In this document: positions 1 through 5,049 of the stretch, one piece after another
How the letters are laid out: each line of letters starts with the position of its first letter
Position numbering within the stretch: position 1 is the first letter of the stretch
Assembly (NCBI GenBank): GCA_024653875.1
Contig: JANLHE010000252.1
Location: forward strand, 1 to 12,050
DNA from: Acidobacteriota bacterium
GTDB lineage: Bacteria; Acidobacteriota; Vicinamibacteria; Vicinamibacterales; SCN-69-37
Reading direction: 5' to 3'
Length of the DNA stretch: 12,050 bases
The notes under the pieces: generated by a model
Told to the model about the DNA's origin: nothing
The model's database searches: none
The model's input: the letters and a program-made list of their open reading frames with translations, nothing else
Position numbers and translations under genes: made by a program

Positions 1-60
1 GGCGGGACGGCGGGAAGGGGGGCGTGCGGGCACTGATCGGAGTGTAGCGTGAGATGGAGG

Positions 61-105
61 ATTGGGGAATTGACTATTGGGGAATTGACTATTGGGTTAT
101 TGACT
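61..105. repeat. Three tandem copies of a 15-bp unit
   Basis: Copies at 61-75 and 76-90 are identical (ATTGGGGAATTGACT). The copy at 91-105 differs at two positions (ATTGGGTTATTGACT). The block is directly followed by a second tandem array with a different unit. Both are intergenic and AT-rich in a GC-rich region. The function is unknown. The pattern looks like slippage-prone intergenic minisatellite DNA. Confidence 0.9.
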
Positions 106-138
106 ATTTGTGATTTGTGATTTGTGATTTGTGATTTT
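106..138. repeat. Four tandem copies of a 7-bp unit (ATTTGTG)
   Basis: Copies lie at 106-112, 113-119, 120-126 and 127-133, followed by a partial ATTTT at 134-138. It starts immediately after the 15-bp array, whose units also begin with ATT. A heptamer array read through as protein gives a phase-independent short peptide repeat, which creates spurious reading frames on both strands here. Confidence 0.9.
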
Positions 139-206
139 CTGGCTGGTGCTCGGGCTGTTCGGTTGGAGACAGACGGCGTTGGTCGCGGGTCCTACAGTTC
201 ATTCGA

Positions 207-818
207 ATGATCACCGAACCTGGGAGCCGGTTCAGGCTTGCGGCGTCGAGCGCCGCGGTGGGATTCCTCACCGGCGCGCTCGTTGTGGCAATCGCCGGAG
301 TCATCTGGGAGCGCCGGCATCCGACGCTTCCGCCCCCGCCGGATTCGGATGCGCTTCCGGAGTTTGCGTCCGATCCGATCGGTGACCTGCGCGCACGGAA
401 TCTCGAGATGCCGGTGCTCGGCTCCAGCCGCGAGGCCCTGAGGAATACGTTCGATGACGCGCGAGGTGGGTCACGGAAGCACGAAGCCATCGACATCCTG
501 GCGCCGCGGGGCACACCCGTGGTCGCGGTGGAAGACGGCACGATTGCGAAGCTGTTCCTGAGCGACGCGGGGGGCATCACGGCGTACCTGTTCGATCCCA
601 CGACCAGTTACGTCTACTACTACGCGCACCTCGATCGGTATGCGGCGGGACTCGCCGAGGCCGCGCGCGTCACGCGCGGGCAGGTGCTGGGATACGTCGG
701 CGTCTCAGGCAACGCGCCGAAAGACACGCCGCACCTGCACTTTGCGATCTTCAAGCTGACCGAGTCGCGGAAGTGGTGGCAGGGGACGGCGATCGATCCT
801 TTCACGGTGCTGAAGTAG
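207..818 (+). CDS. Membrane-anchored M23 family (LytM-type) metallopeptidase
   Basis: The 203-residue protein is predicted to hydrolyse peptide cross-links in peptidoglycan or to act as a peptidoglycan-binding regulator. An N-terminal hydrophobic segment at about residues 13-33 should anchor it in the inner membrane, with a Pro-rich linker (about 41-46) and the peptidase domain outside the cytoplasm. The M23 zinc and catalytic motifs are intact: HxxxD at His92/Asp96, a histidine at His141 in a YYYAHLD stretch, and HLH at His176/His178. All expected ligands are present, so it is probably catalytically active, unlike degenerate LytM factors. Start: the ATG at 207 precedes the membrane segment directly; no clear ribosome binding site is visible. 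The beta-barrel gene follows 9 nt downstream and may be co-transcribed. The family assignment is firm; the cellular role is inferred. Confidence 0.9.
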   Translation: MITEPGSRFRLAASSAAVGFLTGALVVAIAGVIWERRHPTLPPPPDSDALPEFASDPIGDLRARNLEMPVLGSSREALRNTFDDARGGSRKHEAIDILAPRGTPVVAVEDGTIAKLFLSDAGGITAYLFDPTTSYVYYYAHLDRYAAGLAEAARVTRGQVLGYVGVSGNAPKDTPHLHFAIFKLTESRKWWQGTAIDPFTVLK

Positions 819-820
819 GA
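817..820 (+). promoter_or_regulatory. Shine-Dalgarno AGGA for the beta-barrel gene
   Basis: AGGA sits 7 nt before the ATG at 828 and overlaps the stop codon of the M23 gene (816-818). It supports both the start choice and translation from a shared transcript. Confidence 0.6.
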
Positions 821-827
821 TCCCCAC

Positions 828-1439
828 ATGCGATACCGTTCCACCGCGCGCTTCACTCTCGTTGTGGCCGGCTGCCTCATCGCCGGCCTGCCGGGCAACG
901 CCGCCGCTCAGCAGGCCGGCATCAAAGCTGGATTCAACGCGAGCGCCATATCGTTCAACCCCGACTTCGGCACCCGCAGCGCGTCGGAGTCACTCATCGG
1001 CGTCACCGGCGGACTCTGGGTGGCGCTGCCGGCCCGCGGACGGTTCGCCGTCCAGATCGAGGCGCTCGTCGCGCGGAAGGGCGCAACCGAGCTGATCCGT
1101 TTCGGCGACTCGTTGACGGTGACCTACCTCGAAGTGCCGGTGATGCTGCGCGTGCGGGACGTGCTCGGGAGCGGTGCATACCTCTTCGCCGGGCCTTCCG
1201 TCGGGTTTGCGCTCTCAAGCACGTATGAGGATGAGGGTGTCGAGGAAGACGCCGGCGACGAACTTCACGATGTCGATGTCGGCCTCACCGCGGGCGCCGG
1301 CGTGGAAATCAGGCGTCTCGGCATCGAGGCGCGTTACACGTGGGGCCTCCGAAGCGTGTTCCAGGACGGCGACGCGCCCGAGGTGAAATTCAGGAATCGG
1401 ACGTTCACCGTGATGGCCGCTTTCGGCTGGTCGCGGTAA
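828..1439 (+). CDS. Exported outer-membrane beta-barrel protein (PorT/OmpA-barrel-like)
   Basis: The 203-residue protein begins with a clear Sec signal peptide: basic residues at 2-8, a hydrophobic core to about residue 24, and an Ala-rich cleavage region near residues 25-28 (AAAQ). The mature part alternates hydrophobic and polar residues in short Gly-rich strands with acidic loops (for example residues 131-145) and ends in an aromatic-containing strand (FGWSR). This is typical of the small eight-strand-type outer-membrane barrels annotated as PorT-family or outer membrane beta-barrel domain proteins. No catalytic motif is visible, so a specific function cannot be assigned. The gene follows the M23 peptidase by 9 nt with its own AGGA ribosome binding site, suggesting a two-gene envelope operon. 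It ends 8 bp from the convergent metallopeptidase gene, with no obvious terminator between. Confidence 0.8.
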   Translation: MRYRSTARFTLVVAGCLIAGLPGNAAAQQAGIKAGFNASAISFNPDFGTRSASESLIGVTGGLWVALPARGRFAVQIEALVARKGATELIRFGDSLTVTYLEVPVMLRVRDVLGSGAYLFAGPSVGFALSSTYEDEGVEEDAGDELHDVDVGLTAGAGVEIRRLGIEARYTWGLRSVFQDGDAPEVKFRNRTFTVMAAFGWSR

Positions 1440-1447
1440 GGTCCGGG

Positions 1448-1855
1448 TTACTCCAGCGCCTCGCCGCTCCAGTACTTCTCTTCGATCTCCATGATCTCCT
1501 CCTCGGACAGGCCGAAGTAGTGGCCCACCTCGTGGATGAGCGTCTCGCCGATGCCGACAACGATGTCGTCTTCGTCGACGCTGTCCTCCAGAATCGGGAC
1601 ACGGAAGATCGTGATCTTGTCCGGCAACACGTTGCCCTGGGCCCACTGGCGCTCGGGGAGCGGGATGCCTTCGTAGATCCCGTAAATGGTGTCGGGCGGC
1701 TCCACTTCGACCTCGCGCAGCTGGTCCAGTGTCGGTTCGTCCTCCACGACGATCGCCATGTTGACCATGGCGTCGCGGAATCGCTGCGGGAGGGACGCCA
1801 TCGCTTCGTTCACGAGCACCTGGAACTGGTCGGCGGAGAACTCGTCGGGGGTCAT
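1448..1855 (-). CDS. Zincin-like metallopeptidase family protein (DUF1025/Zincin_1 type)
   Basis: The 135-residue cytoplasmic protein has an extended zinc-binding motif HExxHxxGxxE near the C-terminus: His108, Glu109, His112, Gly115 and Glu118. Its size and the acidic middle part (about residues 85-100) match the small, possibly zincin-fold family often annotated simply as metallopeptidase family protein. Substrate and physiological role are not established for the family. Start: an upstream in-frame ATG exists (1894), but the ATG at 1855 is preferred because it overlaps the nth stop codon as ATGA (1855-1852), the usual sign of translational coupling, and because the extra 13 residues have no family-like character. 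It is the last gene of the lexA-DUF3467-nth-peptidase run and stops 8 bp from the convergent beta-barrel gene. Confidence 0.85.
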   Translation of the reverse strand: MTPDEFSADQFQVLVNEAMASLPQRFRDAMVNMAIVVEDEPTLDQLREVEVEPPDTIYGIYEGIPLPERQWAQGNVLPDKITIFRVPILEDSVDEDDIVVGIGETLIHEVGHYFGLSEEEIMEIEEKYWSGEALE

Positions 1856-2505
1856 CGTTTGCGATAGTACGCGCAATGGGCGCGTACGGCACACCGTTCA
1901 CACAGGGGCTTGGGTTTGCAGATGCGCCGCCCGTGCAGAATCAGCGTGTCCGACGCCCGGGTCCAGCGGTCAGGAGGCAGCAACGTTGTCAGTTTCTTTT
2001 CGGCTTTGACCGCGTCTTCCGCGGCCTTTGCGGAAATCAGGCCGATGCGCGAGGCCACCCGCAGCACATGCCGGTCAACCGGAAAGCCCGGCAGTCCAAG
2101 GGCGTGCCCCAGAACGACGTTGGCGGTCTTGCGCCCCACGCCCGGCAGGTCCACCAACGCGTCCATGTCCGGCGGTACCTGGCCGCCGTGACGATCCACG
2201 ACGGCGTTCGCCATGCCGATGAGGCTCCGGGTTTTCATGCGGAAGAACCCCGTGGGCTGGATGAGGGTCTCAAGTTCGGCTGGATCCGCGGCGGCCAGTT
2301 TCTTCGGGGACGGGTACTTCTTGAACAGCGCCGGCGTGACCTGATTCACGCGCGCATCGGTGCACTGTGCGGAGAGGATCGTGGCCGCCAGCAGTTCGAA
2401 GGCGTTACTGAAATGGAGTTCGGTCCAGGCGTTGGGATGCTGGACATCGAGCGCATCAAAGACAGGGAGCGCGTCCTTCATTGCCCCATTGCCCCATTGC
2501 CTCAT
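1852..2505 (-). CDS. nth: Endonuclease III (DNA glycosylase/AP lyase)
   Basis: This base-excision repair enzyme removes oxidised pyrimidines and cleaves the abasic site. The 217-residue frame shows the helix-hairpin-helix at residues 119-131 (DLPGVGRKTANVV) with catalytic Lys126, catalytic Asp144 in VDRHV, and a C-terminal four-cysteine 4Fe-4S loop at Cys196, Cys202, Cys205 and Cys211. The first cysteine pair is spaced x5, whereas E. coli Nth has x6. Start: two in-frame ATGs lie in a 9-bp tandem repeat. The one at 2505 is 4 nt after the upstream stop, with GAGG just ahead of it. The one at 2481 (Met9 here) matches where family N-termini begin and would give 209 residues, close to E. coli's 211. 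The 2505 start is given because it is better placed in the operon, but 2481 is equally plausible. The stop overlaps the next gene as ATGA. Confidence 0.95.
   Translation of the reverse strand: MRQWGNGAMKDALPVFDALDVQHPNAWTELHFSNAFELLAATILSAQCTDARVNQVTPALFKKYPSPKKLAAADPAELETLIQPTGFFRMKTRSLIGMANAVVDRHGGQVPPDMDALVDLPGVGRKTANVVLGHALGLPGFPVDRHVLRVASRIGLISAKAAEDAVKAEKKLTTLLPPDRWTRASDTLILHGRRICKPKPLCERCAVRAHCAYYRKR
2479..2505. repeat. Three tandem copies of a 9-bp unit at the 5' end of nth
   Basis: On the plus strand CATTGCCCC occurs at 2479-2487 and 2488-2496, with a variant CATTGCCTC at 2497-2505. Read on the minus strand each unit ends in an ATG-like CAATG, so the array supplies in-frame ATGs 24 nt apart and would add eight residues to the endonuclease III N-terminus. 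The array sits exactly in the junction between the DUF3467 gene and nth. Confidence 0.9.
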
Positions 2506-2509
2506 TTCC

Positions 2510-2833
2510 TCAATGGAGTGGCCCCGACGGCCAGCCCTGCGCCTGCTGCGCCTGCGCGTCCTGCATCGCCTTCATCTGCTCCTGCAGGGCGTTGATGAGG
2601 CCCGGGACCACGGCGAAGGGCAGCGCGACGCGCGACACAACGGGTGCCTTCACGGTCTGCGTGTCTTCGGCGGACTTGATGTCTTTCTCCGAGAGCGGAC
2701 GCACGTCGCAGAAGGTGAGGGTCATGTCGAACGGCGTGTGGCCGACGGCGCAGAAGTTCGCGTAGGTCCGGGGCTGTTCGCCCTGATCGTCCGGGACAAT
2801 GGTGAAGCTGAGCTGTTTGGTCGGCACCGTCAT
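2510..2833 (-). CDS. DUF3467 domain protein
   Basis: The 107-residue protein without signal peptide or membrane segment resembles the small DUF3467 family. It has an N-terminal YANF-type segment followed by a short HTPFDMTLTFCDV strand (about residues 24-44) and a C-terminal part containing VVSRVALPFAVVPGLINALQEQ (about 66-87), where DUF3467 proteins place their conserved helix. The biochemical function of the family is unknown. The tail (about 84-107) is Gln/Ala-rich and low in complexity, ending in Gly-Pro-rich residues. Its ATG lies 1 nt after the lexA stop codon (TGA 2837-2835, ATG 2833-2831), so it is almost certainly translated from the lexA transcript. nth follows 4 nt downstream. The domain assignment is from pattern memory and should be checked by profile search. 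Confidence 0.75.
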   Translation of the reverse strand: MTVPTKQLSFTIVPDDQGEQPRTYANFCAVGHTPFDMTLTFCDVRPLSEKDIKSAEDTQTVKAPVVSRVALPFAVVPGLINALQEQMKAMQDAQAQQAQGWPSGPLH

Positions 2834-2834
2834 G

Positions 2835-3440
2835 TCAGTACTTTCTCATGACTCCGACCACCACGCCCTGCAGTTGCACCAGCGCGGGGTCGTACATCAT
2901 CGGTTGCATCGCGGGATTGGCCGGCTGCAGACGGATGCGCCCGTTCTCGCGGTAGAACTTCTTCAGCGTCACGTCCGCGCCGCCAAGGAGCGCAATCACC
3001 ATCTCGCCGTTCTCGGCCGTCTTGCGGTCTTCCACGATGACGAAGTCGCCGTCGCGAATCTGCTCGTCGATCATCGAGTCGCCCTTGACCTTCAGGACGT
3101 AGGTGTCGCGGCGGCCGACGAGATCCTCGGGGACCGCGATGGTTTCGGTGCCCGCGACCGCTTCGATCGGAAGGCCTGCGGCCACGTACCCGAGCATCGG
3201 CAATTCCACGGCCCGCTGGCCGGTGCGCGCCGAGAGCAACTCCACCGAGCGGCTGCGGTTCCAGAGCCGCCGGATGAAGCCCTTTTCCTCGAGGTTGGTG
3301 AGATGCTTGTGGACCGTCGCCAGTGACGACAGGCCAAAGCGGCGGCCGACCTCCTCCAGGCTCGGCGCATAGCCGTGCTGCTGGATAAACTCCTGAAGGT
3401 AGTCGAGAATCTCGCGCTGGCGTTTGGTGAGGGGCTGCAC
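2835..3440 (-). CDS. lexA: LexA repressor, SOS-response autoprotease
   Basis: The 201-residue protein has an N-terminal winged helix-turn-helix (about residues 1-68) and a C-terminal S24 peptidase domain. The recognition-helix region SSLATVHKHLTNLEEKG (38-54) is closer to Bacillus LexA than to E. coli LexA. Self-cleavage elements are intact: scissile Ala88-Gly89, nucleophile Ser122 in GDSM, and general-base Lys160 in VTLKK. RecA-DNA filaments would trigger cleavage and derepress the regulon, including this gene. Start: the GTG at 3440 aligns with the normal LexA N-terminus. The same frame stays open antisense through the kinase gene to 4577, but that extension is not coding. A strong promoter ends 7 nt upstream of the GTG, predicting a leaderless mRNA. 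Downstream genes follow at 1 nt (DUF3467) and then nth and the peptidase. Confidence 0.97.
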   Translation of the reverse strand: MQPLTKRQREILDYLQEFIQQHGYAPSLEEVGRRFGLSSLATVHKHLTNLEEKGFIRRLWNRSRSVELLSARTGQRAVELPMLGYVAAGLPIEAVAGTETIAVPEDLVGRRDTYVLKVKGDSMIDEQIRDGDFVIVEDRKTAENGEMVIALLGGADVTLKKFYRENGRIRLQPANPAMQPMMYDPALVQLQGVVVGVMRKY

Positions 3441-3447
3441 GGGGCCG

Positions 3448-3476
3448 ACTGTATGCAAAAGAAAGGCGAAAGTCAA
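3448..3476 (-). promoter_or_regulatory. Predicted sigma-70-type lexA promoter
   Basis: Reading the minus strand, a -35 element TTGACT (3476-3471) is followed by a 17-nt spacer (3470-3454) and a -10 element TACAGT (3453-3448). Only 7 nt separate the -10 from the GTG start at 3440, so transcription should begin at or next to the first base of the start codon. The elements overlap the first codons of the divergent kinase gene. I could not identify a LexA operator with confidence, although the promoter region is where autoregulation would be expected. Confidence 0.7.
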
Positions 3477-4430
3477 CGGTTCCGGGTGGTCGGCGTGGGC
3501 GAAAACTCCGTCGACCTCGTGGTGACCGTGCCCCACCATCCCGCCCCGAACGAAAAACTCGAAGCGCTCGATGTGGTGGCGCTGCCCGGCGGGCAGGTGG
3601 CCTCGGCGTTGGTGGCCTGCGCGCGCCTCGGGTGCGACACGCGTTACCTCGGGTCGTTTGGCGACGATGCCCACGCACGCCTCATCGAAGAGGCCCTCCG
3701 CCGCGAAGGCGTGGACACCGCACGCTGCCGGCACGTGCGCGCCCCCAATCGCTCCGCGCTGATTCTGGTCGACGCGGCCGCGGCCACGCGCACCGTGCTG
3801 TGGAGGCGGGATCCCGCGTTGGACTGGCCCCCCGAAGACATGACGTCCGAGCTCCTCTCCGAGGCTGGGGTGCTGATGCTCGACGCGACGGACCTGGAGG
3901 CGGCGGTGGCCGCGGCCGTGCTGGCGAGGAACGCGGGCGTGACCGTGGTGGCCGACGTCGATCGGCCGCAGCCCGGACTGGATCGGCTGCTGCCGCACGT
4001 GGACGTGCTGATTGCGGCTGAGGGATTCCCGCAGGCGATGACCGGTGAGGCCTCCCTTGGTCCGGCCATGCGAATCCTCCGGACCCGGCATCCACTGGCC
4101 CTGATCGTGGTGACCCTCGGTGCCGGAGGGGCCGTGGCGTGGAATGGCGAAACCGAGATAGTCTCGCCGGGATTCGTCGTGCCGGTGGTCGATCCGACAG
4201 GGGCGGGGGACGCGTTTCGGGCCGGGTTCGTGCGGGCCTGGCTGGCCGGCGGACGGGACATCGCCGGGCTCCTGGACCACGCCAACGCCACGGCGGCGCT
4301 GAACTGCCGGGCCGTCGGGGCCCAGACCGGTCTGCCGACCTTCCCCGAGGTCCAGGCCCTTGTAACCGATCGGGCGGCGCCCCGGTCTAATGGGCATGGG
4401 TTCGGGAGCGAACGGCGCGGCGGCGGCTGA
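3453..4430 (+). CDS. PfkB family carbohydrate (ribokinase-like) kinase
   Basis: The 325-residue cytoplasmic kinase is predicted to phosphorylate a sugar or nucleoside using ATP. Visible features in order are GVGENSVDLV (14-23) with the substrate-binding-type Asp21, the Gly-Gly signature PGGQ (45-48), and the second PfkB signature DPTGAGDAF (247-255) with catalytic-base Asp253 and the anion hole. The NxxE motif normally found before the second signature is not conventional: the equivalent stretch reads VLIAAEGFPQAMTG. The family is clear; the substrate cannot be read from sequence. Start: the ATG at 3453 leaves 12 bp to the lexA start and has no good ribosome binding site. A GTG a dozen codons downstream (about 3486-3488), preceded by a purine-rich stretch, is an alternative. 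The gene's 3' end carries the predicted promoter of the following sigma factor gene. Confidence 0.88.
   Translation: MQKKGESQRFRVVGVGENSVDLVVTVPHHPAPNEKLEALDVVALPGGQVASALVACARLGCDTRYLGSFGDDAHARLIEEALRREGVDTARCRHVRAPNRSALILVDAAAATRTVLWRRDPALDWPPEDMTSELLSEAGVLMLDATDLEAAVAAAVLARNAGVTVVADVDRPQPGLDRLLPHVDVLIAAEGFPQAMTGEASLGPAMRILRTRHPLALIVVTLGAGGAVAWNGETEIVSPGFVVPVVDPTGAGDAFRAGFVRAWLAGGRDIAGLLDHANATAALNCRAVGAQTGLPTFPEVQALVTDRAAPRSNGHGFGSERRGGG
4362..4390 (+). promoter_or_regulatory. Predicted ECF-sigma (RpoE-like) promoter for the sigma factor operon
   Basis: GTAACCG (4362-4368), a 16-nt spacer, then GTCTAA (4385-4390). This resembles the sigma-E consensus GGAACTT - about 15-16 nt - GTCTAA, with the AAC core and a perfect -10. 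It lies in the 3' end of the kinase gene and would start transcription near 4396-4397, about 60 nt before the preferred GTG of the sigma gene. This position is typical of an autoregulated ECF operon. The element overlaps an in-frame ATG at 4390, arguing against that codon as the start. Confidence 0.6.
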
Positions 4431-4455
4431 ACGGCTCCATGGGTGGGGGACACGC

Positions 4456-5049
4456 GTGAATGCAACGTCACAGGCGTCCGAGGCGACCGCGGTCCGGGCC
4501 ACGCACCTCGATCTGACGAGCGCGGAGGACCGCGTGCTGGTGGCGGCGTTCCTGGCCGGCAGCCACGACGCGTTCAACGTGATCGTCGCGCGTCACCAGC
4601 GGCAGGTGTATCAAATCTGCTTCCGCTTCGTGCGCAATCACGAGGATGCGGCCGACCTGGCGCAGGACGTGTTCGTGCGCGCGTTCAAGGGACTGAAGAA
4701 CTTCAAGGGGAACTCGACGCTGGGCACGTGGTTGTATCGCGTCGGCGTGAACTGCTGCCTGAACCGGGTGGCCACGAAACGCCCCGCGACCGAACCGATC
4801 GAAGAGTCGCGGCATGTGGACCAGCGCGCCGACGACCCGCTGCGCGCGGTCGTGCGGGGCGAGAAGGCCGCCCAGGTGCGGCGCGCGATCGCCAAGTTGC
4901 CGCCGAAGCAGCGCGCCACGTTGTTGCTGCGCGTGTATCAGGAACTGTCCCACGAGGAAATCGCCGGCATTCTCGGCAGTTCGGTCGGCGCCGTGAAGGC
5001 CAATTTTTTCCACGCACTTCGTAATTTGAAACGGTTGTTGCAGTCATGA
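4456..5049 (+). CDS. ECF-family RNA polymerase sigma factor (RpoE-like)
   Basis: The 197-residue alternative sigma factor has region 2 at about residues 30-95 (including FNVIVARHQRQVYQICFRF and the -10-binding DLAQDVFVRAFKGL segment). Region 4 forms the C-terminal third, with LPPKQRATLLLRVYQELSHE and a helix-turn-helix containing GSSVGAVKANFFHALRNLK. There is no region 1 or 3, as expected for ECF sigmas. Start: the GTG at 4456 is chosen because it follows a GGGGGA stretch at a suitable distance, does not overlap the kinase gene, and lies downstream of the predicted ECF promoter. An in-frame ATG at 4390 would add 22 unconserved residues but overlaps the -10 element. The stop overlaps the anti-sigma start as ATGA (5046-5049). 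It is probably held inactive by the next gene product until an envelope signal arrives. Confidence 0.93.
   Translation: MNATSQASEATAVRATHLDLTSAEDRVLVAAFLAGSHDAFNVIVARHQRQVYQICFRFVRNHEDAADLAQDVFVRAFKGLKNFKGNSTLGTWLYRVGVNCCLNRVATKRPATEPIEESRHVDQRADDPLRAVVRGEKAAQVRRAIAKLPPKQRATLLLRVYQELSHEEIAGILGSSVGAVKANFFHALRNLKRLLQS

Larger units (their letters stand above)
1..206. other. Non-coding upstream region with AT-rich micro-repeats
   Basis: No supportable gene lies here. All three plus-strand frames entering from the left edge stop by about position 57 with compositions that resemble no family I recognise, so a gene tail at 1-57 cannot be excluded but is not supported. The region contains two abutting tandem repeat blocks (61-105 and 106-138) that are strikingly AT-rich against the GC-rich surroundings. 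Positions 139-206 are GC-rich leader sequence before the M23 peptidase gene. A TACAGT hexamer at 193-198 lies 8 nt before that gene's ATG, but no matching -35 element is visible. Confidence 0.6.

Noticed and set aside
104..601. 165-codon minus-strand frame reading through the heptamer repeat
   Set aside because: It ends in a repeat-derived peptide and is antisense to the M23 peptidase; the open frame is a composition and repeat artefact.
1440..1447. Possible bidirectional terminator between the convergent beta-barrel and peptidase genes
   Set aside because: Only 8 bp separate the stop codons and no stem-loop with a T-run is visible.
1340..2595. Plus-strand frames opposite the zincin peptidase and nth genes
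   Set aside because: Their translations have no domain character and lie antisense to genes with intact catalytic motifs.
3447..3481. Candidate LexA operator near the lexA promoter (GACT/AGTC inverted pair around the promoter; AACGGTT beside the -35)
   Set aside because: The arms are four bases or fewer, with spacing unlike known LexA boxes. No match to GAAC-N4-GTTC or CTGT-N8-ACAG types is convincing.
3441..4577. Long upstream extension of the lexA frame (580 codons in total), suggesting a fusion protein
   Set aside because: The extension is antisense to the PfkB kinase, which has intact signatures. LexA homology begins exactly at the GTG at 3440, and a good promoter sits directly upstream of that codon.
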